Shown piece by piece: positions 15,567-23,462 of a DNA stretch of 32,080 nucleotides. Origin of the DNA: CAZCZY01 sp964503525 (GTDB lineage Bacteria; Patescibacteriota; JAUYIX01); contig CAZCZY010000010.1 in the NCBI GenBank assembly GCA_964503525.1, forward strand, positions 1 to 32,080, given 5' to 3'. The position numbers and the translations under genes were made by a program. Numbering within the stretch: the first letter of the stretch is position 1; each line of letters begins with the position of its first letter. The notes under the pieces were generated by a model. That model ran no database searches. It saw only the letters and a list, made by a program, of their open reading frames with translations, and was not told where the DNA came from.

Positions 15567-16692
15567 ATACTTCAGTTTTTTTGGCCGGCGTAGCAATTCC
15601 ATCACAAACCTCATAAATTTGACTGGTTTCCAGTGTTTTTTTGGGTAGTTCTGATAGGTGTGTCGTTGTAATAATTGTTTGTTGCTGAGAAAATACACTA
15701 GTGAGGGTATGGCGCCGTTGTTCATCCAGCTCCGAGACAACATCATCTATAAACAAAAGCGGCCGTTCACCCAGTTTTGCTTCTATAAAGTTAAGTTCGC
15801 AAATTTTAAGGGCTAGGATGGTCGTGCGCCACTCGCCACGCGACCCAATCTCGCGCATCGGCCGGGATTCTTTTGTGATAATAAGATCATCTCTCTGTGG
15901 TCCCAATAAATTGCGAGTCGCCGCGATCTCTCGCTGTTCCAGTACTGGGAGGACTTCTAGATATGCTTTTTGCCAGTCGCCGATTGTCGTAAGGCCCGCG
16001 GGAACTTCTTGTGCGTATAATGCGATGTTAATTTTTTCTTGACCACTAGAAATCTTTTGGAATGTTTCTGTAAACATCTTTGCTATTTTATTAATTACAG
16101 CAACTCTCCACGTACTAATTATGGAGCCGTACTGTACTAGCTGTTCGTTAAGCGAACGCAGATCAACTATTTGTCCACTTTGTAATTGTTGTAGGGCGGC
16201 AAGGCGTTGTTGTAATACCCGACGATATTTACTATACGTGGATTGCGCGTCTCGCTCAGTTAATCTCACAATTCGGTCAATCCAGCCTCTGCGTGCTTGG
16301 GCTGCATGAATAAGTTCATCTAAATCGTCTGGCTTAAAGCCGACTAACGGAATTTCGTGAGCAATTTTTTGGGATGTTGTTGGTGCCCCCTGTAGTCGCC
16401 ACTGTTTTGTGGTTCGTCCATTATTGGTCGTCATAAAACCAATTAATTCTCGCTTATTGCCACTTTTTACGTAGCTGGCACTTACTTTTGCGTGTGGTTT
16501 TCCAAGTGCAATCAGATACATCTCTTTGGATGCTCGCCAAGAATGTTCACTAGTTAGGAAATGTAGGGCTTCAAGAATATTTGTTTTTCCGGCAGCGTTT
16601 TTACCGACTAAAATCGTTGTACCGGAAGAAAACGCGATAGTTGTCTGTTGGTGGTTACGAAAGTTTTCTAGTGTAAGTGTTGAGAGCGTCAC
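15553..16692 (-). CDS. recF: DNA replication and repair protein RecF
   Basis: 379 aa, normal length. SMC-like ABC ATPase that helps load RecA at gaps. Visible: N-terminal LxLENFRNH, Walker A GKNAAGKT (30-37), the FKPDDLDELIHAAQARRGWIDR motif, the ABC signature region GSRGEWRTTILALK, and Walker B LLFIDDVVSELD with the D-loop. The start codon is GTG at 16692, only 2 nt after the dnaN stop. It belongs to the operon dnaA-dnaN-recF-dciA-like. The signature GSRGE differs slightly from the usual GSxGQ. Confidence 0.96.
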   Translation of the reverse strand: MTLSTLTLENFRNHQQTTIAFSSGTTILVGKNAAGKTNILEALHFLTSEHSWRASKEMYLIALGKPHAKVSASYVKSGNKRELIGFMTTNNGRTTKQWRLQGAPTTSQKIAHEIPLVGFKPDDLDELIHAAQARRGWIDRIVRLTERDAQSTYSKYRRVLQQRLAALQQLQSGQIVDLRSLNEQLVQYGSIISTWRVAVINKIAKMFTETFQKISSGQEKINIALYAQEVPAGLTTIGDWQKAYLEVLPVLEQREIAATRNLLGPQRDDLIITKESRPMREIGSRGEWRTTILALKICELNFIEAKLGERPLLFIDDVVSELDEQRRHTLTSVFSQQQTIITTTHLSELPKKTLETSQIYEVCDGIATPAKKTEVYAGA

Positions 16693-16694
16693 GC

Positions 16695-17792
16695 CTACAT
16701 TTTTATGGGCATGAGAATATACAAGTAATTTTTATCTTTAGAAGAACTCAATTTACCAGGACTACTACTACCACCAGTTTCAAAAATAATTTGATCACTT
16801 GGAATAGCTTGTAAACCCTCCAAGAGGTAGCGGAAATTAAAAACCACTTCGTCTTTTGGGCCTTCAATTTTTCCAGGTATTTCTTGCGTGTGGCCACCAA
16901 CCTGACTTGCATCTGCTTTGAGTAGGATTGCTTTTTTACTAGCATCTAGTCCTAAGCGCACATCTTGGGCTCCAGATTTAGAAAAAATACCTGCGGCACG
17001 AACAGCATTAATAAAATCTTCACGTGCTACCTCAGCGCGCGTTATGAGCTCTGCTGGAATAATATCTTTATACTCAGGATATTGACCTTCAAGAAGTCGA
17101 GATATTAATTCAACATCTTGATAAGTAAAAAGTGCCTGGTTTTCTGAGAGGCGCACTGCAACGTTGCCCTCATCTTCTAAAATACGAGCAAGCTCGATTA
17201 ATGTTTTACTCGGTATAATAACCTGTCTCGCGCCGGCAGAGTTTTTACATGAAATTGTTTTTTCTGCTAGACGAAAACTATCCGTGCTCGCGAGCGTGCA
17301 TGCTTTTTCCGAAAAATTAACCAAGACACCAGTCAGTTCCGGTCGCGACTCGTCGTGGGCTGCCGCAAAGGCTACCTGCTGGATTGCAAGTTTAAACTCG
17401 CTCGCCGGTATTGTTACTTCAAAAGCAGACTCAACCTTTGGAATCAATGGAAATTCGTCGGCGCTGATGCCCTTTATCTGCGCCCGGCTGGTCTCACAGC
17501 TGACTTGCAGCTCTTTTCCTTCAACACTTAGGGCGACACGCTCTTTAGGTAGTTGATTAATGTAGTCAGTTAAAAGACGTGCTGGAATCGTAATTTCGCC
17601 TTTTTCTTCGACTTTACCGCCCACCAAACAACTCACACCTAATTCAAGATCTGTTGCAGTTAGTCGGAGTCCGCCCGTTTCTGTTTTGAGTAATACATTC
17701 CCCAAAACTGGCAACGTAGAATTACGACTGACCATACGACCAACAATACTCAATCCTCTATTTAAGTTTTCTTGTGTACAGGCGAGTTTCAT
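16695..17792 (-). CDS. dnaN: DNA polymerase III beta subunit (sliding clamp)
   Basis: 365 aa, normal length. Ring-shaped processivity clamp with three similar domains. Visible: N-terminal MKLACTQENLNRGLSIVGRMVSRNSTLPVLGNVLL, the DELP-like ADEFPLIP, STDSFRLAEK, and the C-terminal YLYILMPIKM tail with the conserved P-[IM]-[RK]-[LM] type end. A -10-like CATTAT lies 8 nt before the ATG on the minus strand, so the transcript could be leaderless. The gene follows the dnaA-dnaN gap of about 300 bp. Confidence 0.97.
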   Translation of the reverse strand: MKLACTQENLNRGLSIVGRMVSRNSTLPVLGNVLLKTETGGLRLTATDLELGVSCLVGGKVEEKGEITIPARLLTDYINQLPKERVALSVEGKELQVSCETSRAQIKGISADEFPLIPKVESAFEVTIPASEFKLAIQQVAFAAAHDESRPELTGVLVNFSEKACTLASTDSFRLAEKTISCKNSAGARQVIIPSKTLIELARILEDEGNVAVRLSENQALFTYQDVELISRLLEGQYPEYKDIIPAELITRAEVAREDFINAVRAAGIFSKSGAQDVRLGLDASKKAILLKADASQVGGHTQEIPGKIEGPKDEVVFNFRYLLEGLQAIPSDQIIFETGGSSSPGKLSSSKDKNYLYILMPIKM

Positions 17793-18099
17793 AGATGTTG
17801 ATAATGTAATTTACTTAATAAGAAGTAGTAGTAATAGAACTGTGGACAGTGGGGAAAAATAAACCAGATGCCTATTTTTTAACCACCCTACTTATTTTTT
17901 TGGTTTTTTCTGACTACCTTTGTGTGTATGGACTGCGACGAAAATCTGCACTAAGGCCCTACAGAATCTGGATAAAATTTGTCTTGACCGGGTGTCTACA
18001 GTGGTGGTTGTGTTTTTTGGGTTTTCTTTTTCGCAGGTTTGTTACAAGTTGTACTAAATTTTTCCCGTTAGTACACACATGTTTTGCAGACTACTTTTA
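17793..18099. other. dnaA-dnaN intergenic region, candidate oriC
   Basis: 307 bp, T-rich on the plus strand with several T5-T7 runs and no convincing gene. Two near-matches to the DnaA box consensus TTATNCACA are seen: TCTGGATAA at 17967-17975 (one mismatch from TGTGGATAA) and TGTGGACAG at 17841-17849 (two mismatches). The location between dnaA and dnaN is a common oriC site. No clear cluster of perfect boxes is present, so this is a candidate only. Confidence 0.4.
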
Positions 18100-19497
18100 C
18101 TACGGAACGTACAATCGCTGACGAATCAAATCTAACTCTTGTCGCACGGACTCATCTTTTTCTACTTCTTTAGAAATTTTGTCAGTAGCATGCATAGCAG
18201 TAGTGTGATCACGGCCACCCAACTCGTTACCAATCAGCGGAAAACTCGCCTTAATCTCTTCTCGCATTAAAAACATAGCTATTTGTCGTGGTCGAACAAT
18301 TTCTTTTTTCCGGGAGGCGCCTAAAAGATCATCGATATTGCAATCATAGAACTGCGCGACAGTCTCAATAATCTGGCGGGGTAAAATGCCACGGCGACGT
18401 GGATTACTAAGGATATTAGTGAGTATGGACTTAGCAATTTCTTGTGTGGCCGGTACGTTTTTGAGTTGACAGTGCGCAACTACACGATTTAATGCTCCTT
18501 CAAGTTCGCGAATATTGTGTTGAATATTTGCGGCGATATAAGTGACGACCTCATTAGGCACCTCGTAGCCCTTTAAACGGCATTTTTCTCGTAAGATAGC
18601 CATTCTTGTCTCAAGTTCAGGTGCACCAATATCCGCAATCATACCGCCCTCAAAACGCGTTCTTAAGCGATCTTCGAGGGTTGGAATGGCCTTCGGCATA
18701 CGATCACTCGATAACACAATCTGTTTGTTTTCTCCGTAAAGCGTATTAAAAGTATGGAAAAATTCCTCCTGAGTTTGTTCTTTGCCAGCAATAAATTGGA
18801 TATCATCAACTATTAAAATATCTATATCGCGATAGCGCGTCTTAAAATTGCTATTGCGGTTGCTAATAGAATCAATAAATTCATTAGTAAAGCGTTCGCT
18901 GGTGACGTAACGAACTCGCTTTTCTGGAAAACGTTTTTTAACCTCATTACCAATTGCGTGCATAAGGTGGGTTTTACCAAGACCCACTCCCCCGTAAATA
19001 AACAATGGGTTGTACTGCGTGCCAGGATTACATGAGACTGAGTAACATGCGGCGCGCGCGAGTTCGTTGGAGGGCCCCACAATGTACGTATCAAACGTGT
19101 AGCGAGGATTTAGACTCGTGTCGCCATCCACCGTCACCTGAATTGTAGGGGCTGGTGATACAACGGCGGTTTTTTGAGGCAAAACCGAGGGTTGCATTAT
19201 GTTTTGTTGTGGCGTTACCACCGGCTGTATGGGTGAGGGCCTAACCAGGTGAGATCCTAGCTCATATTTGACCTGGAAGAGTTCGTTATTCGAGGCATTC
19301 TTAAGCGCTTTGACAATATGTTTGTGATATTTGTTCTGTAGCCACTCTTTAGTAAAGGCATTAGGAACACCGATCGTGGCCTCGTGACCCTCGACCTTAT
19401 TGAGCGTGTTATGTTTGAACCAAGTCGTAAAATTTGCCTTGCTGATGGTGAGTTCTAATTCTGCTAATACTGCCTGCCAAATCTTGTCTTGATCCAT
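18100..19497 (-). CDS. dnaA: chromosomal replication initiator protein DnaA
   Basis: 465 aa from ATG 19497 (MDQDKIWQAVL, the typical DnaA N-terminus); the frame extends to 19698 but that part is noncoding. Domain I is about 1-85, followed by a Q/P-rich linker (domain II, about 85-125) and then the AAA+ domain: NPRYTFDTYIVG, Walker A GGVGLGKT (169-176), Walker B ILIVDDIQF, and an SSDRMP sensor region. Domain IV carries the DNA-binding signature GGRDHTTAMHATDKI. The usual family signature is closer to HTTVLHACRKI, so the helix after the HTT contacts is slightly altered. It is first in the minus-strand operon dnaA-dnaN-recF. Confidence 0.97.
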   Translation of the reverse strand: MDQDKIWQAVLAELELTISKANFTTWFKHNTLNKVEGHEATIGVPNAFTKEWLQNKYHKHIVKALKNASNNELFQVKYELGSHLVRPSPIQPVVTPQQNIMQPSVLPQKTAVVSPAPTIQVTVDGDTSLNPRYTFDTYIVGPSNELARAACYSVSCNPGTQYNPLFIYGGVGLGKTHLMHAIGNEVKKRFPEKRVRYVTSERFTNEFIDSISNRNSNFKTRYRDIDILIVDDIQFIAGKEQTQEEFFHTFNTLYGENKQIVLSSDRMPKAIPTLEDRLRTRFEGGMIADIGAPELETRMAILREKCRLKGYEVPNEVVTYIAANIQHNIRELEGALNRVVAHCQLKNVPATQEIAKSILTNILSNPRRRGILPRQIIETVAQFYDCNIDDLLGASRKKEIVRPRQIAMFLMREEIKASFPLIGNELGGRDHTTAMHATDKISKEVEKDESVRQELDLIRQRLYVP

Positions 19498-19684
19498 AAA
19501 ATATGTGGTGAGAAGTATTAGAAGTAACGAACTAGAAGTTAGCATCATTGTGGAAAAGATCCAATAAAGGCCTTGTTTGTGGCTGGATAGAGCCAAGTGC
19601 ACATTTGCACTTATCCCACAATGGCAAAATTGTGTACGCGCTTGTTTAAAAACAGTGCAGATTTTGTGGACCATATATTTGTCA
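19498..19684. other. dnaA-rpmH divergent gap with one DnaA box
   Basis: A TGTGGAAAA at 19549-19557 (complement TTTTCCACA) fits the relaxed DnaA box TTWTNCACA. A near-box with one inserted C (TTATCCCACA) lies at about 19611. This gap and the dnaA-dnaN gap are the two oriC candidates. It also holds the dnaA leader. Confidence 0.35.
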
Positions 19685-19713
19685 TTGACCGCCAGCAAAA
19701 AAAGCGATAGTAT
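19685..19713 (+). promoter_or_regulatory. promoter of the rpmH operon
   Basis: TTGACC (19685-19690), 17-bp spacer, TAGTAT (19708-19713). The transcript would begin near 19720, leaving about 29 nt before the rpmH ATG at 19749. Confidence 0.6.
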
Positions 19714-19748
19714 CGCCCAGTTACTTAAGCCAGTTTTTAGCGATCGGT

Positions 19749-19889
19749 ATGCCTAAACGGACCTATCAACCAAAAAAAGCACGTCGAAAAAAACGACATG
19801 GATTTCGGCAACGCATGCACACAACGGGTGGCCGCAGAGTTCTTCGTCGTCGTAGAACCAAGGGTCGCACGCGAGTAACCGTTGGGTAA
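19749..19889 (+). CDS. rpmH: 50S ribosomal protein L34
   Basis: 46 aa, highly basic: MPKRTYQPKKARRKKRHGFR, then TTGGRRVLRRRRTKGR and a VTVG end. This matches the universal L34 sequence pattern and length. It is first in the conserved rpmH-rnpA-yidD-yidC-jag order, divergent from dnaA. Confidence 0.95.
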   Translation: MPKRTYQPKKARRKKRHGFRQRMHTTGGRRVLRRRRTKGRTRVTVG

Positions 19890-19901
19890 TTTTGTAACGT
19901 A

Positions 19902-20231
19902 ATGTTGCCGCGTTCTCAGCGATTACGGCTGCAGCGCGATATTACAACCGTGCAGCGGCGTGGTCGGAGTATCGGAAATCGGCATTTCTTTGTTAAGTTT
20001 GTGCCATCTAGTCGCAATATCTCGCGCGCCACGGTCGTGGTTTCGCTCAAAGTGGCAAAGAAGGCTGTTGTCCGTAATAAAATTAAGAGACAGGTCCGCG
20101 CCGTACTTCACAAGACGCTGGCATCAATAAAAAAACCACACGACATAATGATTATTGTAAAAAGGTCAGCGCTTGACCTGCCATTTACAGAAATTGAAGC
20201 AACCATCCAGTCACTGGTAAAAAAGATATGA
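19902..20231 (+). CDS. rnpA: ribonuclease P protein component
   Basis: 109 aa. Protein cofactor of RNase P, which trims tRNA 5' leaders. N-terminal MLPRSQRLRLQRDITTVQRRG, the central SLKVAKKAVVRNKIKRQVRAVL with the RNR signature, and the DIMIIVKRSA strand are all typical. It starts 12 nt after rpmH, and its TGA overlaps the yidD ATG (ATGA, 4-nt overlap). Confidence 0.95.
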   Translation: MLPRSQRLRLQRDITTVQRRGRSIGNRHFFVKFVPSSRNISRATVVVSLKVAKKAVVRNKIKRQVRAVLHKTLASIKKPHDIMIIVKRSALDLPFTEIEATIQSLVKKI

Positions 20232-20512
20232 CGCTTTTGCGCGTCATAAGTCGATTATTGGGCCTACCCCTACTAATCGCGGTGCACCTGTATCGGTTTG
20301 TACTTTCGCCTGACCACAGTTGGGTGCGGGGGTATTATCCAGATGGTTTTTGTCGCTTTTACCCGAGCTGCTCTGGGTTTTCCCTAGATGGATTACGCAC
20401 GGACGGAATATTGGCAGTTCCCGCGATTTTTGTTCGCTTAATCAAGTGTCACCCCTGGTCTGCTGGTGGAATTCATGAGTATCACTCAACACTCTCGAGC
20501 TACAAAAAATAA
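20228..20512 (+). CDS. yidD: membrane protein insertion efficiency factor YidD
   Basis: 94 aa. Conserved block YRFVLSP, then CRFYPSCSGFSLDGLRTDG and CHPWSAGG. YidD is a peripheral membrane protein that assists YidC. The insert of about four residues before CRFYPSC (RGYYPDGF) is slightly longer than in most YidD. Overlaps rnpA by 4 nt and abuts yidC directly. Confidence 0.93.
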   Translation: MTLLRVISRLLGLPLLIAVHLYRFVLSPDHSWVRGYYPDGFCRFYPSCSGFSLDGLRTDGILAVPAIFVRLIKCHPWSAGGIHEYHSTLSSYKK

Positions 20513-21274
20513 ATGAACATCCTTACAACAATATTTGTTGATCCTTTTCTTAATCTCTTAATTGGGATCGTTAATGTATTGCCGCGGCATGACCTCGGCG
20601 TTGCTATTATCGTGGTGACGCTTATCGTTCGGCTAATCTTGTATCCCTTGTCTGCCAAGCAAATCCGGGCGCAGAAGGCTATGCAAGATCTGCAACCGCG
20701 CATCAACGAAATTAGAGAAAAGCACAAAGATGACCGTGAGCAGCAGACCAAGGCACTCATGGAGTTTTATAAGAAAAATCAGGTAAATCCCCTGGCGTCG
20801 TGTGGGCCACTCTTGTTGCAGACGGCTTTTATTTACCCCTTATTTTTTGTTTTTAGGCTGACAATTAGTGGGGGTGATTTTGCCGACCGCCTATACCCAT
20901 TTATTAGTCACCCACCATTGCCGCTTGACTCTTTATTTCTTGGAACGGTGGATCTCGCACAGCCGCACAATATAGTTTTGGCGGTCATTACGGCCATGGC
21001 ACAATTTATTCAGTCATGGATGTTGATACGACAGCGCAAAAAGAACGCAGACCCAAGCAAACCAAAAGACACTACGGCTGCGACCGCCAATGCCATGGCA
21101 TACATATTTCCACTATTGACGGGGTATTTTGCTTATACGTTTCCAGCCGGCTTGGCCCTGTATTGGTTTGCCTCAACAATCTTTGCAATCATCCAGCAAT
21201 TGATTATTATGCGAACAACGGCTTCGCGTCCGACCTTACCCCACGTTGAAGTCGAGGAAGTAGTGGTTAAATAA
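20513..21274 (+). CDS. yidC: membrane protein insertase YidC/Oxa1
   Basis: 253 aa, short form without the proteobacterial periplasmic domain. TM segments lie near residues 25-45, 97-116, 140-162 and 190-225. The conserved groove Arg is in the first conserved TM (VTLIVRLILYPLSAKQ), followed by the coiled C1 hairpin (QDLQPRINEIREKHKDD, MEFYKKNQVNP). The start is the base after the yidD stop. The C-terminal tail (VEVEEVVVK) is short and lacks the basic extension seen in some Gram-positives. Confidence 0.94.
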   Translation: MNILTTIFVDPFLNLLIGIVNVLPRHDLGVAIIVVTLIVRLILYPLSAKQIRAQKAMQDLQPRINEIREKHKDDREQQTKALMEFYKKNQVNPLASCGPLLLQTAFIYPLFFVFRLTISGGDFADRLYPFISHPPLPLDSLFLGTVDLAQPHNIVLAVITAMAQFIQSWMLIRQRKKNADPSKPKDTTAATANAMAYIFPLLTGYFAYTFPAGLALYWFASTIFAIIQQLIIMRTTASRPTLPHVEVEEVVVK

Positions 21275-21289
21275 CCAATTATTAGCCAA

Positions 21290-21820
21290 ATGGAATCTCC
21301 TACACTCACCATCGTAAAGGAAGTAACAGAAGACCTGCTCAAACGCATGCAGTGCGAGGGTGAAGTTAGTGGTGAAATGGTGCCAGCGGGGCAGGGGCGC
21401 TTTACGCTAGAAGTTAACATCAACAGTCCAGACTCGCGTCATCTCATTGGCCAACTAGGCAACAATTTGCACTCGCTTCAATATGTGATTCGCCTCCTTG
21501 TATCCGCAAAAACCGGCCGACCGTGTTTTGCAAAAGTCGACGTCAATAAGTATCGAGCACAAAAAGAAGATGCCGTGACGCTCCTTGCCAAGGAAATGGC
21601 AGAAAAAGCCACACGCACAGACAATTTGGTTATTTTACGACCCATGACCAGCTTTGAGCGAAGACTGGTCCACGTGGCGCTGCAGGAAAACAAGGAGATT
21701 ACTACGGAAAGTTTGGGACAAGAGCCCAATCGGCGCGTTGTCATCAAGCCGCTCCATGAATCACGGGTTGTGCGCAGTTTGTCTGACAAGGGATTTACGC
21801 TCGACGACATAAAGATTTAA
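21290..21820 (+). CDS. Jag/KhpB-type RNA-binding protein (KH + R3H)
   Basis: 176 aa. KH-like domain (about 35-100: NSPDSRHLIGQLGNNLHSLQYVIRLL, the GxxGxx-type loop) followed by an R3H domain (about 115-176: LRPMTSFERRLVHVALQENKEITTESLGQEPNRRVVIKPL). The N-terminal Jag_N domain found in many Firmicutes is missing. These proteins bind RNA and often sit next to yidC, as here (15-nt gap). Confidence 0.88.
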   Translation: MESPTLTIVKEVTEDLLKRMQCEGEVSGEMVPAGQGRFTLEVNINSPDSRHLIGQLGNNLHSLQYVIRLLVSAKTGRPCFAKVDVNKYRAQKEDAVTLLAKEMAEKATRTDNLVILRPMTSFERRLVHVALQENKEITTESLGQEPNRRVVIKPLHESRVVRSLSDKGFTLDDIKI

Positions 21821-21824
21821 CGCA

Positions 21825-22343
21825 ATGTTCCTCACCATTGAGGAATTACGTCGGCGCGATATCGCAACTATGCCGGGGTCACACATTGAAAACTGTGTGG
21901 TGGACTACAAAAAGATTGAGATTGTAGCAGTGCGTCTGAGTCGACTAAGTATTTTTCGTAGACCGCTATTATTACCCTGGAAAGCTCTTGCGGTATCGGA
22001 CAACGATCTGCAAATTCAAGATGCTGCCGTGCTAGAAGGAAAAACACTTGAGCCTAATCGCTATGGCGAACTAATGGGTAAAGACGTCTTTACAGAGCGA
22101 CGACGCATGTTAGGTCGCGTCAATATGTACAAACTAGAAACTGAAACGGGGCAAATCACTGCACTTTGGGTTAGGACCCCATTGGTTTTACAAAGTCTGT
22201 GGAAACAAATGCTGGTGATTTCGCGAAGCCAAATTGTCGAAATTACCGCCAGCGAAGTTAGAGTAGATGAGCTAGTCGTAAAAACTGCTATGAAGCCCGA
22301 GACCGTCGCTGAGTTTGCGGCACGCGAGGCTGAGGCGTTCTAG
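21825..22343 (+). CDS. PRC-barrel-like protein
   Basis: 172 aa. The first half (residues about 5-75) and the second half (about 82-150: MGKDVFTERRRMLGRVNMYKLETETGQITALWV) both have the alternating beta pattern of PRC-barrel domains, with a G-[KR]-[LM]-G-RV turn in the second. No TM segment. PRC-barrel proteins bind RNA-processing or photosynthetic partners. Its position 4 nt after the jag gene suggests an RNA- or ribosome-related role; this is inference. It is last in the rpmH operon. Confidence 0.55.
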   Translation: MFLTIEELRRRDIATMPGSHIENCVVDYKKIEIVAVRLSRLSIFRRPLLLPWKALAVSDNDLQIQDAAVLEGKTLEPNRYGELMGKDVFTERRRMLGRVNMYKLETETGQITALWVRTPLVLQSLWKQMLVISRSQIVEITASEVRVDELVVKTAMKPETVAEFAAREAEAF

Positions 22344-22348
22344 TTGGC

Positions 22349-22471
22349 CTAGACCGACAGTGCTACAAAGAGAGCTACTACAAAGACGAGTGTGCCAGCG
22401 ACCATCAGGTCTTGCCACGAACGGGTGGTCTGAGGTTGCATGGACTTCCAGGTAATAAGATAATGGGACAT
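22349..22471 (-). CDS. small single-TM protein, 40 aa
   Basis: ATG at 22471, TAG at 22349-22351. The polar N-terminal half has three Trp/Tyr, and residues about 22-40 form one TM helix (LMVAGTLVFVVALFVALSV) that ends at the stop. It lies downstream of lexA on the same strand after a structured 176-nt gap. There is no strong SD. The TM-rich sequence is not expected by chance, but the frame is short and no family is recognised. It converges with the PRC-barrel gene (5-nt gap). Confidence 0.5.
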   Translation of the reverse strand: MSHYLITWKSMQPQTTRSWQDLMVAGTLVFVVALFVALSV

Positions 22472-22647
22472 AAGGTTTTTCTTTCTGGGGGTTGTGAGCG
22501 GCCTTCCAAGGGGAAGCTATGGAAGACCGCGTGCCAACCACCAATTAAGGATTAGGTACTGCCTCTCCCGTTAACACCGCGCTCACGATAAACAGGAGAG
22601 TGCCTCCCCTCAGCTCTATAAGCGCGACAAATTGTAAAACGACGCAA
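22472..22647 (-). other. structured leader or intergenic region between lexA and the 40-aa gene
   Basis: 176 bp with no recognised gene. It contains a strong hairpin at 22499-22529 (10-bp stem including one G-U, loop about 11 nt) and a second possible pairing between segments near 22561-22570 and 22598-22606. Neither hairpin is followed by a T-run on either strand, so simple terminators are unlikely. It may be a cis-acting RNA upstream of the 40-aa gene. Confidence 0.45.
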
Positions 22648-23271
22648 TTACCTATATCGCCTGATCAAGCCAACTACCCGCCCCTGAATCGCTACATTTT
22701 TTACTCGAAAAGGCTCCATTGATGAGTTAGCGGGCTGGAGTCGAATATGATCTTTCTCTTTGTAATACCTCTTAAGCGTAGCGAACTGATTGTCTAATAG
22801 TGCGACTACAATTTCTCCATCATCGGCGCGGTCGCGTTCCTCAACGATCACATAATCTCCATCAAAGATTCCATCCTCGATCATGGACTCACCCTTTACT
22901 CGAAGACTGTAATAGCGGCCGCGCCCCACAAGATTGCTGGGTACTTTGAGCTGCTCGTGCTCGACGAGCGCCTCAATAGGCAATCCGGCTGTGATGAGGC
23001 CAACCAGTGGAATCTCAGCGACACCCTCGCTCATGACTGGACGTGCTTTGCTTGTGAGACCAAGAGAACGTGGCGTGCCCGCCTTATTCCCTGCTGAATC
23101 CAAGTATCCCTTGCCCTGTAGTGTCTCTATGTGTTGGTGGACAGTAGCAACTGAGGACAGAGAAAAATGCTTGGCGATTTCTCGGTATGAGGGCGCAAAA
23201 CCCTTGGCCTCTAGAAATTTAGTTATATAGTCCAGAACTAGCTTTTGTTTTTTGGTAAGCGTGTGGTTCAT
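22648..23271 (-). CDS. lexA: LexA repressor
   Basis: 207 aa from ATG 23271 (MNHTLTKKQKLVLDYI); the frame extends to 23418 but that overlaps an upstream gene. N-terminal winged helix-turn-helix (about 1-70), then an S24 autoprotease domain with the Ala95-Gly96 cleavage site (GLITAG), Ser129 (VKGESM) and Lys167 (ATLKR). It represses SOS genes until RecA-filament-stimulated self-cleavage. ATG is 4 nt after the stop of a 59-aa gene, so the two share a promoter that carries a direct-repeat operator at 23472-23486. Confidence 0.95.
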   Translation of the reverse strand: MNHTLTKKQKLVLDYITKFLEAKGFAPSYREIAKHFSLSSVATVHQHIETLQGKGYLDSAGNKAGTPRSLGLTSKARPVMSEGVAEIPLVGLITAGLPIEALVEHEQLKVPSNLVGRGRYYSLRVKGESMIEDGIFDGDYVIVEERDRADDGEIVVALLDNQFATLKRYYKEKDHIRLQPANSSMEPFRVKNVAIQGRVVGLIRRYR

Positions 23272-23275
23272 ACAA

Positions 23276-23455
23276 TTATTGCCAGTAGCGATTAATAGTA
23301 ATATTTTGCTCACTAAAGTCGTTGGAGAGCACGAGGTGACGATCAAGAAAGTGCTCCATCTCGGCGAGCTTTCTTGTGTACGTACGGATGCGTCGTTGAA
23401 AAAGTGTTCGTGTGGCATCCGCTGGAAGCAGAAGTTGAGACAACTGTTCGTTCAT
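23276..23455 (-). CDS. 59-aa protein co-transcribed ahead of lexA, predicted SOS-controlled
   Basis: Starts MNEQLSQLLLPADATRTLFQ at ATG 23455, ends TAA at 23276-23278, 4 nt before lexA. An in-frame ATG at 23464 lies inside the -10 box and is less likely. The protein is charged, with a basic central helix (RRIRTYTRKLAEMEHFLDRH) and no TM or signal sequence. The -10 box is 7 nt upstream, so the mRNA would be leaderless. The lexA operator overlaps this promoter. No family is recognised. By analogy, small lexA-adjacent SOS genes can be division inhibitors, but this is only speculation. Confidence 0.6.
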   Translation of the reverse strand: MNEQLSQLLLPADATRTLFQRRIRTYTRKLAEMEHFLDRHLVLSNDFSEQNITINRYWQ

Positions 23456-23462
23456 AGGGGTC

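Noticed and set aside
15567..15746. Upstream extension of the DciA-like frame
   Set aside because: It lies fully inside recF in another register; the coupled ATG at 15566 is more plausible.
22272..22544. 90-codon minus-strand frame over the PRC-barrel 3' end
   Set aside because: It overlaps the PRC-barrel gene antisense and the hairpin; the 40-aa frame in another register has a clean TM helix and fits the gap better.
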